From Dipetalonema caudispina (Eukaryota; Nematoda; Chromadorea; Rhabditida; Onchocercidae), in NCBI GenBank assembly GCA_013365325.1, contig JABVXV010000007.1:248001-312000 (forward strand): a DNA stretch of 64,000 nucleotides, written 5' to 3'. The position numbers and the translations under genes are program-made. The notes below the pieces were generated by a model that was not told the DNA's origin, did not search any database, and worked only from the letters and a program-made list of their open reading frames with translations. Shown here in pieces: positions 40,923 through 53,090 of the stretch (its first letter is position 1; every line of letters starts with the position of its first letter).

Positions 40923-41141
40923 CAGTGTATTTCGATTTTGAGAATAAAATAAAATCGTTTAATTTTTGACATTACTTCTGCTGCATAGAACATGCACCGT
41001 TTGTCTTTTGTAATAGTTAGTTAATCATTTAATTTCCTTGGTAAATTTTTTTAAAGAGACCAGGATGAATTGTATTCTTGCAATATTAAAAGGTTGGGTT
41101 AATGATTAAATGACAGTAATACTCTTTTATTTTTATTTTAA
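40285..41141. other. intergenic region with long T tract
   Basis: Upstream region of the BPI-like gene. It carries an AT/CATA microsatellite near 40697-40723 and a 31-nt T run ending in TTCAG at 40892-40925. No exon was supported. Confidence 0.55.
40892..40922. repeat. T homopolymer, 31 nt, followed by CAG
   Basis: The longest homopolymer in the window. It reads as an extreme polypyrimidine tract with an acceptor-like CAG, but no plus-strand exon follows. Confidence 0.9.
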
Positions 41142-42327
41142 TTAATGATAACGACCGTAGTAGTTTGGTGCTTCTTCGGATCCAGAATCTAGCTTTAAAT
41201 TCTGTGAATTGATTCGTTTCCTGTAAATTGAAGTAACTAAGACTAATCAAGCATACATAACAGTATTTTTGAATGGATGAATGATTTATTTCAGTAAACT
41301 TTTTTTCTTCAGATTTATTTATTTTAGAATTAATTATTTCTCTTAAAGTACAATGACATCACCAATTTCCGATGTTTATTTGATGTGCTCTCATTCCCTG
41401 AATATTCGAAGAAAAATGAATTTCAAATCTTGGCACATTGCGAATCTTGGCTGCTGAATTTATTAGTACCATATGTCTTATTTTCTGCAAATTATCAATC
41501 TTTGATTTAATTGAAAAATGTAATTAAGAAAAAGGATGTAATGCAATTGAAATATATTTTCTACTTTTAGTAGTGTCATTCAATTCTTGAAAATTGACTT
41601 CTCTTCTCAAACAGGCTGTCATCTGTTAATTTTGTCAAGAACTTTTACAGTTTCTCTCAAAGTACAGAGGGAAACATAGGCAAAGAGAAGCGAACAATTT
41701 TCTAACATCTTCCGGTGGTTTTTTAAGTCAGCAACAGTTGCGCCTATTTTTGTAATAAAATCAAAAATCAATATCATTCAAGTTCACTTTTAATTTAATT
41801 TAATTTGCATGTTTAATAATTGTTAGAATGAAGTTGACATTCAGATTTGATCAGCAAGTTCAAAAATCAATGATGGGAAAATTTCGAAAAATCAAGGCCT
41901 TTAGCTTTCACTATGAATCAAGATTCCTTTTTATTTCTTCTTTTTCAGGGATAAAATAAAAAAAATTTGAACCTTTTTGGGCAATACTTTTGAGTTTCAC
42001 GGCTTAAAATAAATTGTTGCGAAAATTAATTAAGTATTGAAATTCACGGGATTTCTTAAAAAATGAAAATTTTGGAAAAGATAACAACTTTCGTATTCAG
42101 AATGACGAAATTTCAGGATCTGAAATTAAAGTTATATAATTCTGCAGAAATTTTACTGCATTTATTATAAAATCCTAAATTGGAATTTGCTAATCAATGT
42201 AAAACTTGAAAAGCTTTCAAAAATATAGAAAATTTGCAGATTTCCTCAGGAAAACAAAACTGACCCGGTAAAATAATGTTAATAGAAAATACATAGCTTT
42301 AAAAAAAGCAAGGAAAATATTGCACAT
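41142..42327 (-). CDS. tentative small secreted peptide gene
   Basis: Three minus-strand exons, 42327-42265, 41484-41363 and 41220-41142, join in phases 0 and 2 and give 87 residues. The second and third exons are the better supported: TTGCAG and TTTACAG acceptors, a GGAAATTG/GTGATG donor, and stop TAA right after APNYYGRYH. The proposed first exon (MCNIFLAFFKAMYFLLTLFY, then GTCAGT donor) would supply a hydrophobic signal but is the weakest part. The mature part contains AAKIRNVPRFEIHFSS, a dibasic KR after NIGNW, and an acidic DSGSEE stretch before the end. Dibasic processing would suit a neuropeptide-like precursor; this is inference only and I recognise no family. It sits between the BPI-like and DB-module genes on the same strand, 2.4 kb from the former's start, so exons could also belong to a longer unrecognised transcript. 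Confidence 0.3.
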
Positions 42328-42706
42328 ATCAAAATAAAAGCAGATGACCCTAAAGATCGTATTCAAGATAAACCGGGAAGACTGGCATAAATATGAAGAC
42401 GGATCACATTCCTTTATTTCTTATCATAATTTCAATAAATCATTGATCACATTAACTTCAACTGCATCGAACTTTTTTCTAATTTTCTAAATTTTTGAAA
42501 GTATCATATCTTTATCAATGATTTGTCTAAGTCTAAGCCTAAGTCTATGTTTCTCTGTTTCAAAATCAATATTACATCATATAATTCTACAAACAACAAT
42601 CATAATAATTTTAAAAGTGATAAATAAACAATTTTAAAAGTAATGCAACTGGAAGTAATTGGTATAAGTGGGAAAATATAGAAATTCGACAACACAGTCC
42701 AGCAAA

Positions 42707-45314
42707 TTAAAAATGTCGTGAAAATCGCTGCAACGATTTCTGTGTCATCATATCGTGCCAGAAGCAATTTTTGATACTGTCAAAACGATTGTAGCAAATT
42801 AAATAGCTATAGTCCAGCTGTGTGATATTGCCTGGACGTTGGTCACAGAATACTAAACACTTCTCACCAGCTAATGTTGTTCCAACCCCTGAAATTGAAC
42901 ACATTATAATTAACAAAAATTATTTGTTTATATTGCAAATACAATGATTAAAGGTTGCTAAGAAGATGCTTTTCCATGTAGGAAGAGTTTGATAATTGGT
43001 AATGCATTGTAACCGGCAGGAAAATACCTTCTTAGTAATCCGAGAAAATCCGAAAACAGAAATCTAAAATCCGGTATATCATACTTGATTTAAAATTTAT
43101 AATATAAAAGATATATGAACAAATATATGTTGAATAAACTTAATTTTAAATAGTTTTCACCGCCTTATGTTTAAAATACTGATTAAATCAATTATGATAA
43201 AATCTATTTTTTTTTATAATTTCATGGTGCATTACACTACGACGAATGTCATATACCATGAATAATCATTTTTGAGATACTAATGAATTCATTTAATTAA
43301 AAGTAATTTATTTGTAAGGTTTAGAATTAATATAAACTCTCGATCCATTCCTAACACATGCCCTACCGCATGACATTTCGAACTATAACCATCAAATTTT
43401 CTAATGAAAACGAAAAACTTGCAGATCAAAAAGTAACTAACTTGATTTGTAGAACGCCAAGTAGCAAGAAATTTTTTAATTTAATTGATTTTTATCTTTT
43501 TTTCAAAAGAAAAAGTTTTCGACTGTTGTATTTTTCTCCTTGTCCTAATTATCTGATGCTGAATTTGGTCAATGAGTGAGGAATCAGATGTTGGTTGAAT
43601 TTTGACACAATGAAATAAGGTGAAATTTGAATCAGTAACTTAAAGAGGTATGCTGTAAAACGTTGAAAATAAACATTAAATGGAACAAAAGAATACCATT
43701 TCGAGCACAGCATTGACGATGATCGCGTCCCTGTGCAGCACAGAATTGTATTTCTGCAGCAGCTGAGACTGGACAGGGGTCACGATTAAAATACATGTTT
43801 ATCAACTGAAACAGATAACTAGCTATCATGGAGAAAAATAATGAATGGATTCTCATGATTTGCTTACTGTTTCAAAAAACTTCCTTTCATTGGTTCATAA
43901 ATTTCTTATTAAAAATTAATGGAAAATTTATGAAGCAATGAAAAATCGCTTTTTTCTAGAGAATGAATTGAAATGATTGAATTCGATGTCAATTAACTAA
44001 AATTACTTTATTTAGAAAATTAGCATGTTGCGTGTGGGAAGCATAGTATCTAATACAACCTCTCCCGGTAGATTTAATTCTATATGAAAATTCTGAAGCA
44101 GTAAATGAAACAAATAGTAAAATGAAACATTTAACCCGAAAGTTACAAATTTTTTATCGAATTCATTTTTAATCACATCAATAGAATTTCTTATTTAGTA
44201 TTCAGTTTTTCAAAAAAAAAAAAAAAAAGAAAAAATTTTTTGTTTGACAAATAACATGTCGACTTTATAACACCTCTGTTGAGATGTTGTATTGAGAGCA
44301 AAAGTACGAATCAAAGTCAGCGGTAAAGAAGATTATAACTTACTTCTGTCTAATTCTAATTGCAGTTTCTTCGATCCATTGATCTATTTCAATTATTCAT
44401 AATTTTTATTATTTGTATCGATTTCATGGAAATTCAAAATTTAATCTCACTTCCTAATAAATTATTAGATTTCTTAATTATTAATTTGTTTTAGTTATTA
44501 TATGGAGTACCGCATCTTTGGTGTATTCTTGAATGGAACATTTTTGCAGACAAGATTTTGGAAGTCCTCTTGTTTCACAGCATTCCATAAACAATTGATC
44601 AGGACTCTGTAATTTACAATTTCAAAAGTTAGGCGGAATTTCCGTACTGATCAATTTAAAAATTGAGAAGTTATGGTCAAATTATCGACTAATAAATTTG
44701 ATTTTATGCTTGCTTCTATTCTTTTAATAAATTTGAAGTTATAAGTCCTAAACTGATTGCGTAAAATTTGTGCTTCCCCAAGCCTACTTTTAATTCTTCG
44801 CTCTCTAAATCAGGTTTGAAAAGGTTTGCGCCACGAGCTCGTGCACGTAACTGTGTACAACCATATGGGCCACAGTGATAACCTGGACCGCATGCCGGTT
44901 GACATATCCCTTGGTGCTGCTGAATCTGAGGATGGCAACCGCCAATCCCACCAAAACCGGGACCGCATACACCATTTGCAAGACACTGCAAATACAGATA
45001 ATATAATGAGTAAAGGTATCCCTCATCTTGTAACAGTATTAGAGAGAGATAAGAATCAGGAAAGAATTAGGTTACTTTCAAAAAAAGAAGTAATTAAAGC
45101 TTTTTTTCAACACTGATGTCATTTGTGCAGAACTTGAGGAGTAGAATTTACACACAACATATTTTTAGTTATTTTTGTTCATAATTATGCAATAATTATG
45201 AAGAAACATGTTCCCATAATTATTCAGAAGATTTTTGAAGAAAAAATTTACCGAAAACGTAGCAGGTATAAGTGGAATCAGAATGCAGGAAAATGATAGT
45301 ACATTGAAGGACAT
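42707..45314 (-). CDS. secreted DB-module cysteine-rich protein
   Basis: Five exons on the minus strand: 45314-45252, 44985-44788, 44606-44511, 43805-43697 and 42888-42707. All phases match, giving 215 residues. Exon 1 is a signal peptide (MSFNVLSFSCILIPLIPATF). Exon 2 is a Gly/Cys-rich segment with seven cysteines (CGPGFGGIGGCHP, CGPGYHCGPYGC) and a basic RARARG run. Exons 3-5 form the nematode DB module with twelve cysteines: FMECCETRGLPKSCLQKCS, NMYFNRDPCPVSAAAEIQFC, AAQGRDHRQCCARNG, AGEKCLVFCDQRPGNITQLD and CYNRFDSIKNCFWHD. The protein is extracellular; function of DB modules is not established, and some nematode members are implicated in surface or matrix roles. A short basic tail (KSLQRFSRHF) follows the last cysteine. 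An ATG frame at 43856 is a false start, since exon 4 begins after TGTTTCAG. Confidence 0.93.
44212..44228. repeat. A homopolymer, 17 nt
   Basis: An A run in intron 3 of the DB-module gene (43806-44510). Confidence 0.85.
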
Positions 45315-48300
45315 TGTCCACTATTTGCAACTATATTGGTGACAGTGAAAAATTTCCTGCTCGAAAGATTTGAGAAGGGAAACTGGACAGAGGGCTTGTC
45401 AAAAAGATAGACCGGCAATTTATATGCGATTTTCAGCAATCTTTCCAATCTCTTACTATTTCATTGTCCAGTTGCTTGTAGGGCGGTCCTTGAACGAATT
45501 GCTGCATTTAAAACTAAAATTTACAAATAAACATTTGAATGTGATGAATCAACGATTTCTGAAATCGTCAATTGCTTTTGGGAAAGTCTCGGGTAATAGC
45601 AAATGCTTAAAGGCTACAGTGGAAAAAAAAGTGATCATTTATTGGAAACGGCAGATCAGATGGTGACTGGTTGTTCATTGCATATCGATGAGTTCAAATT
45701 ATAAATGGTACTTACAAGTTAAATCGAAAATGAAATCATTATACAGTGAATTAGCAACTATCAAATACTTTGATCCAATACAGAATGTAACAAATATTGA
45801 GAAAATGTCAGCTGATAGATTGCTTTTAATAATATCATTGAAATATCCTCAAAAATTCATTTTGTGAGATCCTTAATTTATGATCTTTTGGTTTCAAAGA
45901 TCATAAATTAATAAGATAACAATTATACTGATTCTTTTATAATTTGCGATTAAGTTTTACAAATTATTGGGCAACCACAAAATTACGACTTCTTTGGGAG
46001 GTAGAAGAAAAGATTGTTTTATGACCCTTTACAGAAGAAGGAATGTTTCTGTAAAGTAATGGAAGCCAGATAAATTCATCAATTAATCCCTCTAATGTTT
46101 ATTTACAGCTTTCCTTCAGTGTTTGGTATTAAAGATGTATAATTGCATTTTTGAATATTGGATGGTCGTATAGCGATGATTAATTGGTAAATGATGGTAG
46201 AATAGATGACAGAAGAATGATACCGATGAAGAATTTGCATATTTGCGTCCTTCGAGGTAAAATTTATGATGATTAGAAAATCCTGTTCTTTTCTCCAAAA
46301 TCACACTTCTCTTTTGTCATTTAATCGTTTACGTTTTCTTTGATGGTACAAAGGTACTTGTTGGAAAACATTTTTCCAAGACTTCCATAATGGCCAGTTT
46401 TACACTTGTTACTAACCGATCAAGCTAATGTGAAAAATCTGATCAAATACAGTTGCTTGAATTTTTTGAAGATTCAAAAAACAATATGCAGAATATTTTA
46501 ATTCTGTAAAGCTGTTGATTAGATTCTTTAATGAAAGATTCGAGACTAAAGAAGTTTTGAATTCTATTTATTTGCAGCAATAAAATGAGTTGCCTTCTAC
46601 TGTTTTATTTGTCTTTGAACTAAATTGAATCCTCAATGCAGAATAATGAGATTTATTGGACTGAATTCCGAAAAGAAAGAAATCAGACATTGGAGTGGGA
46701 TATAAAATTACTTAACACTTGTCATATTAAGAAATCCGGAATGCACTATCCGGCATGGGATTTTATATACAGCTTTTAGCGTTGATAACAATTGCACATG
46801 TAGGACGTCTTTAATACTTCCTTTACTTATTCTCTCTGACCTTCCTACAACCTTTCTTCCTCATTTTTCAATTTCACTAAGGAATAGAGTGGTCACTAAA
46901 ATAGTGAAAAAAAAAAGAAATACAGCTAAACCACAGTGAGTACCTAACCACTTAGTATGCAGCAAATATGCAGAAAAATGCCTCGACCAAATATAATGGA
47001 TCAACATTGAATAGGATGTCAAGAATTCATAATTAAAAATACTGTTGTTGTTTTAGATGAGATATCACTTAGCTTTTAAGGCTATAGTCAACATGTTGTT
47101 GAGATATAAAAGAGAGATACAAAGTTTGGCAGCGTGAGGAAGGTTTAAAGCATAGGTCATTGACCAGCTGAGGTCAAAAAAGGATCAGATTTGATAATCA
47201 ATAAAGCATAAACTGCCATCTTCATGTCGTGCAAGTTACAACATAATTTTCTTCTAAATCTGATATAAAAGAGAGGAGGGCAGCTTAAATTCTGTTGCTC
47301 AGAGATTTGTGGAATTCAAAATAGTTAAATGACAAACGGAATGAAAAAGTTACTAAAACTAACCTGTCAATTGATATTGAAATTCAAGCCTAAATGAGGA
47401 AAAGCTCATATATCTTCCTGATTCGATAAACAAATGACTTCTTTAATGAAATTCAAAATGTAAGATTCAAGTCAACGAAACGTTGGAAACGAAGATAAAT
47501 CCTTAGATTATAAGGCTCTACTTCATATAAGTAAACTTGGCCCGTATATGAAATAGTGCCTTAAATATAATAACATATATTTTCTGTATAATTTCCTGTA
47601 CGCTATATCTACAACATTTCGAAATAACAAAGTAGAATGAAATAAGAGCATAATAACACTTTTCAGCCAGATTTGATTCATTATGTGGAAAAAACTGTGT
47701 TTTGATATGAAATGTATTATTGGTTGGAAATTTTATTGAAATTGACAATCATACTACATTGTAGCAAATGGACTATAATTATTTGCTAAAATAGAATTTG
47801 TTGATAGCAATGTTCGGTGACACTATTTGCACACGAGGTTTCAAATCAATATTTTCCGGTGAGCATGTAACTCTTTTGGATCAACAAATCAATCACAATT
47901 TTATAACAAATGCCAATTTTTGTAAAATATTAATTAGTTCATTAGCAATTTCAAAAATTTTTATCTTTGACGAAAGCTAACTCTTTGTGTCGTTGTTGCA
48001 CTGATATGCAGATATTTAGGATTGAAAGTTATGGTGACAGCAAGTCAGTCCATTACTGATCACTGTAATACTGTGGAAAATTCAATTCTTGTATGAAATT
48101 GGTTGTTGACTATAATCCATAAATTAATTAATTGTATTTTAAGTCTAATTAAATTCCTTACAACTTCTGAAAAGTTGGCATAAATAATTGAGTCTAACTG
48201 TAGCTTTTCGGACAATTTATATCACGGTAATATTTATTATATTTTGTTGCATTTCATTTCACAGAGATTGGAATGGAAAAATCTGGTTCAACAAATAATT

Positions 48301-50149
48301 TGGTCGATCTCTATCACTTTACTCATCTTTCCCTTTCCTTGTCTCCTACATCATTGAAGTAGTTTTTACAACTAACCCATTTCAAATTTGCCTCAACTCA
48401 TAAATGTATGAATTCATTGTAAATATTCTAAATAGCTCGCTCGTTTTACTCTTCCTCTCTTTCATTTCTGTCTAAAACGCTCAATCTCAATGTTTGCATC
48501 AATAAAATCTGTTTTTGACTTTGTTGTTGAATTTCATCGATATAAGGCAATCATAAGTGATTCATATTGATCATTTGAAAATTTTCATATAACAAATAAT
48601 AGTTTGAATATCCATCGAAGAGATAATTAATTAAATAATTATAACGAAACGATGAAGTTGATCATATTAAAATTCCAATTACATTAAATTGTCCTCATAA
48701 ATTAAGTTGATTGAAACCACAAAGTAAGCACTAGTTGTAATTCCAGTTTGAAATTTTAACATCTAGCCAACTGACATATTTAGTATTATTTCTGCAAACT
48801 CGTTTTCCCTATGATCATCTCTTCAGATTTATGAAGCAATTCAATTTTTCCAGATTATTCCTAACCAGGATTTAATTCGTTTTCACGATGATTTGAATTT
48901 TTACTCATAGTATTTGCTCGACTAAAATAGAATTAAAAAACTCAATTTTTAAAAAATCAAATTTGTTCAAATTCATCCTTCAATTTCACTTCTTGCAGCT
49001 CTAACAGTTCTTGGTTATAATTTAATAGGTTATGAACAGCAGTTTGTTGTTATTAACATGTAACTTAACTAATTCACATAAAATATTAAGCAACTTTGAT
49101 GAAGTTGAATTCGTTTCAAAAATCGCGGCTGCAATCAATTCCATAAATTAAGAAAATTTGTGAAAGGTCGGAAAAAATTTGACTTTATAAAAGATTTAAT
49201 TTAACGGTTTTCAAATTTGTCTTCTTCCATAACCTTTATTTTCTTACATTTTAAACAATGACCTGAGATTTTAGTTTTAGGAGTGATGGATCTGTGCGGC
49301 ATGCGTAGTAGTTTCAGCACATCCTTCCCAATTAAAGTATTTTGGAATTATGAGCTGCTAAAATGTCAAAATGTAACGGAGAGAATGCTCTAAATCGAGG
49401 ATGCATATCGGGTCATATTCCCCTTCCCATTGTGAAGTGGAGACGAGCTACAAAATTGTTAAATCCTATGATTTTACAACCGATAACTTGATGAAAGGGA
49501 AATTTCCGAATACAAAATTTTTAGCGATTCAAATTGAAGAGAATATATTTCAACAACAAGGAATAAAAAGTGTAAAATGCACGACAAAGAGCATAATACC
49601 TTTTCAGAAATTCAAATGTCGTTGAAAATTTTAAGCATAATAATGACAACACCGAAAAAAAAATGAAAACTTATATTGTGCTTGAGATGTTCAATTTAAA
49701 TTTTTAAGTTTAGCTAAGTTTAATTAGTAGCAAAAAAACTTTTAATGTCAATAACACAATCATTATATTCAAGTCGATTAAATAATAAACTAAATTAGTA
49801 ATGATGGAGTAGTCTTAGTTGAAGTTCCAAGAATCTTAATGGTCGGTAAATCATTGCTATTATTTTCAAAATGGAATGAATATTAAGACAAAATGTTCCC
49901 ATTAGTAAATATTCAAATTCCTGGAGATTTCAAGTAATGAAATTTGAACATTAAAATTAAAAAATTGATATTAAAATGTCATGATACATTCAATAACCTA
50001 TTGTTAATTCATTCAGTAGCAAGAAGCCGGTAGGTCTGAAGGTGAACGGGTCCGTAGCGACATTAATTTTGAAGCATTGCATACCAACATTTCATCTTTT
50101 CAAATCGTTAATTTTAAAAAGAAAAAATTGGTGGGATTGTTGGAATTGG
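45315..50149. other. 4.8-kb intergenic region
   Basis: Lies between the 5' ends of the DB-module gene (minus) and the second kinase (plus). Open frames up to 98 codons (45370-45666, plus) occur, but none has splice-compatible partners, recognisable motifs or coding-like composition. It must contain both promoters. Confidence 0.55.
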
Positions 50150-52329
50150 ATGGGAGAATTAGTACAACTTGAAATTGGCAGTATTGTGGAAGGATGGAAG
50201 ATAGAAGGGAAGCTTGGGGAAGGTGCCTTCGGTGCTGTATATGTTTGTTCCAAGGATAACAAGAAATATGCGCTCAAGGTAATTTGCATTTTTATGGAAT
50301 GTTAGTTAAAGTTTTCGAGTAGACGTTTTGTAAATATATTGATTGATAAAAATTAAAAAGATGCCTAGAAGAAATATAACTTCAAAAAATATTCAGGTAG
50401 AAAGTGTTCATGAAAAAGTTGGCTTCTTGAAAATGGAGCTAACAGTACTGAGTAAGTTGAAAGAGCAAGATCGCCTGCGACATTTTTGCACCATTGAAGA
50501 TAAAGGCAGACACAAAGACTTCTTCTACATTGTTATGACTATGGTTGGAAAATCTCTACAGGTTGATGCTTTATTTTCAACTGCTGATCAATCAGGCAAA
50601 GATGAAAGCTATTGTATATTTTGTAGCAATGGCGGAATGAGAAATCGATAGGCGCAATTATCACTGATGTGTATTATAAACGATATGCATGGTAAAATTT
50701 ATTTTAACAACATTGAAAGCATAAATTATGCAGGAATTACGATTAGAGGCTCAAAACAAAAAATTTTCATTGGGAACAGCGATCAGTGTTGGCATTAAAT
50801 GCTTGGAAGCATTGGAAGATTTGCACAATATCGGTTATTTGCATCGTGACGTCAAGCCAGGCAATTTCGCTATTGGCAGACCCGAAGTCAACGAACTACG
50901 AAACGTATAGTCTTTTAAAAATTTCCAAAGTTTTAGGACTTGTAAAATACAAATAGAAAAGTAATTAATAGTTCAAGAAAGCTGTAATGAATGAGGAAGA
51001 CCCAATAACCTTTGATACTTTTTGTGATTTATCAGCTTTTTCTATCATTGCTAGAAAAAAATTGCAGAAGATTGTGGTACAGTATTACTGATAACTAAAG
51101 AATCTTATCTGTGGGTTGTCCTCAGAAATTAAGATCAAGTTAATTGATCAAATACCAAAAACGTTCCAGGTATATGTCCTTGATTTTGGTATGGCTCGAT
51201 TGTATATCCATGAAGATGGCACGATGCGAAATCCGCGCGCACTAACTGGATTTCGGGGTACCGTAAAGTATGCTCCGTTATCGGCTCATATATTACGTGA
51301 ACTGTGTCGGAAGGATGATGTAGAGTCATGGTTATACATGGTGGTCGAACTCACCAATGGAAAGCTACCTTGGAGGAATCTGACGGTAATAATTGAATAT
51401 AACTTAAATCCTAAGTAATTAATCCTAAGCAAGTAATGAATATGAGCTCTGAAAAACACACGCAATTTAATAGGTTACAAACGACAAACACCGTTAAAAT
51501 TTCTCGAAAATGCAAAAAAAAAAATAAATACATAAATTTAATAATTGTTGACATTCGTTCTTCATATAGTAGTAAAAGATATGATGAAGCGTTAAATATG
51601 AAAATACCTGGTGATAATCCGAGAAAACAGATAAAAAAAAAGTGGATGAGTACTGAAATCAGTATTATTGGAAGTATCTCACGTGATGGAAATTCCGTCG
51701 TATTTCATTTATAGCAAGAAAGCGAACGCTGAAGTTTCAAATTCTTATACGTAATCATACGTAATCAATAAGCAAAAATTATCAGGAATAAAGACACAAG
51801 TGAATATTTATCAATTTTAGGAAATTAACGCCATTGGCGTATCCAAAAAGCAATGTCGCAAAGATAAAGGCTTAAAAAAATTGTTCGGTGGTTGTCCGAG
51901 GAAATACATTGAGATACTTCAAATGTGCGATAAGACGAAATTTTTCGACACACCTGATTATGAAAAGATTTATAGTTTGATGCGTAATGCTATTCGCGAT
52001 ACTAGGAGTCAGGTTCATGGAATTTGTCTACTTCTCTTTTTGAATTCACTATTTTGAAGTGAATTTAAACTTTGAAAAGGAGATTCCTTCGAAAAAATAT
52101 CTTTGAATTCAATTAAGATTTAAATTTACGTCTGTATGTATTTCAGGAATATCCATATGATTGGGAAAAATCAACTCTAAGCACGGAAAGTGATGAACGT
52201 GGAGCAGGTATTCTAAGCCAATATAAGAGTACCGTTCTCAATGCGCTACCAGCGGAACAATCACCGCCAAGAAAAGATGTGATAGACAAAGCAAACAAAG
52301 AAACAAACGTAGAACCAAAGGCTTCATAA
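50150..52329 (+). CDS. CK1-group Ser/Thr kinase, tau-tubulin-kinase-like (copy 2)
   Basis: Exons 50150-50278, 50397-50561, 50734-50904, 51170-51385, 51821-52012 and 52147-52329, all in phase 0, giving 351 residues. Landmarks: KLGEGAFGAVYVC (Gly loop, residue 20), KKYALK (ATP lysine 43), FLKMELTVLSKLKEQ (helix C Glu), YLHRDVKPGNFAIGRPEVNE (catalytic loop), VLDFGMARLY, FRGTVKYAPLSAHI, CRKDDVESWLYMVVELTNGK and LPWRNLT. The usual PDYEKIY and EYPYDWE blocks close the domain. The last 45 residues are a Ser/Lys/Glu-rich tail. All catalytic residues are present, so it should be active. ATG 50150 (MGELVQLEIGS) was chosen because it matches the usual short N-terminus; the frame stays open back to an ATG at 50042. 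It resembles copy 1 in catalytic motifs but has a different exon-phase pattern and divergent sequence, so the pair is not a recent duplication. Confidence 0.93.
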
Positions 52330-53090
52330 TAAGTACCATAATTCTGATTGTGATATGATAATTGCTGAAAAATAAGTTTTGGGAAATAATTTGCTTGAAT
52401 AAATTTAACTTGAAGATATTAGTATCATTTCAATTTTAACAATTATTTGAACACCAAATTGTCAAAAAATGAAAAAAAAAAACTTCATTTTGAATAAAGT
52501 ATATCCAAAATCAATAAGCGGACGGAATTTGTTAAAGGATGCAATAATTCCTGATGCTCTCCCGATAAAAGTTCGATGTCTCGGGAAGAATATTCTTGTG
52601 AGATAACATTAACCCAAATCCCTACACCATACTTCTTGAAATGTAATTAATTATATGGTGACAATGATGAGATTTGCAAATTTGCATACGAGTAATTTCA
52701 ATATCTAACGGACAGCGACTCCTTTTTCATACAACGGGGTTGTCGGCTATCAGTGTTTGTTAGCGGGTGGAGGGTAGTTTGACATTAGATTTGATTATTA
52801 GTTTCCGGACCGGGTCATGTTATCTGTTAAAGATGCGTGATTTTCACTGGTGAGAGAAATCATATTAATCTTAGAGATTAATTCTGAGGTCCTATGAACG
52901 ACACATTTTGATTTTCAGGCCAGTATCTTTAAACTTTTTTTTTCCTGAATTCAGGGCTGCATTCCTCAGTTACCGATGATCAGAGTTTGTTAAAGCAAAT
53001 ATATATTTGCATTCGATGTAAAGCTGAAGTTTCGTCGTTTGAAATGAAATTTTAGTTCTGGTCGAAGGAATCGGTTGATACCCCTCACCG
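52330..53090. other. intergenic region, kinase 2 to tRNase Z
   Basis: About 0.76 kb. It contains the AATAAA of kinase 2 at 52398-52403 and presumably the tRNase Z promoter. No exon was supported. Confidence 0.5.
52398..52403 (+). terminator. AATAAA polyadenylation signal for kinase 2
   Basis: Exact AATAAA 69 nt after the stop codon of the second kinase. Confidence 0.5.

Noticed and set aside
43697..43856. ATG-led frame with signal-like start before the DB cysteines (MRIHSLFFSMIASYLF...).
   Set aside because: Exon 4 of the DB gene starts at a TGTTTCAG acceptor inside this frame, in the correct phase, and the upstream exons supply the signal peptide and the first half of the module.
45370..45666. 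98-codon open frame on the plus strand.
   Set aside because: No motif, no splice partners, and it lies upstream and antisense to the DB gene; composition is not coding-like.
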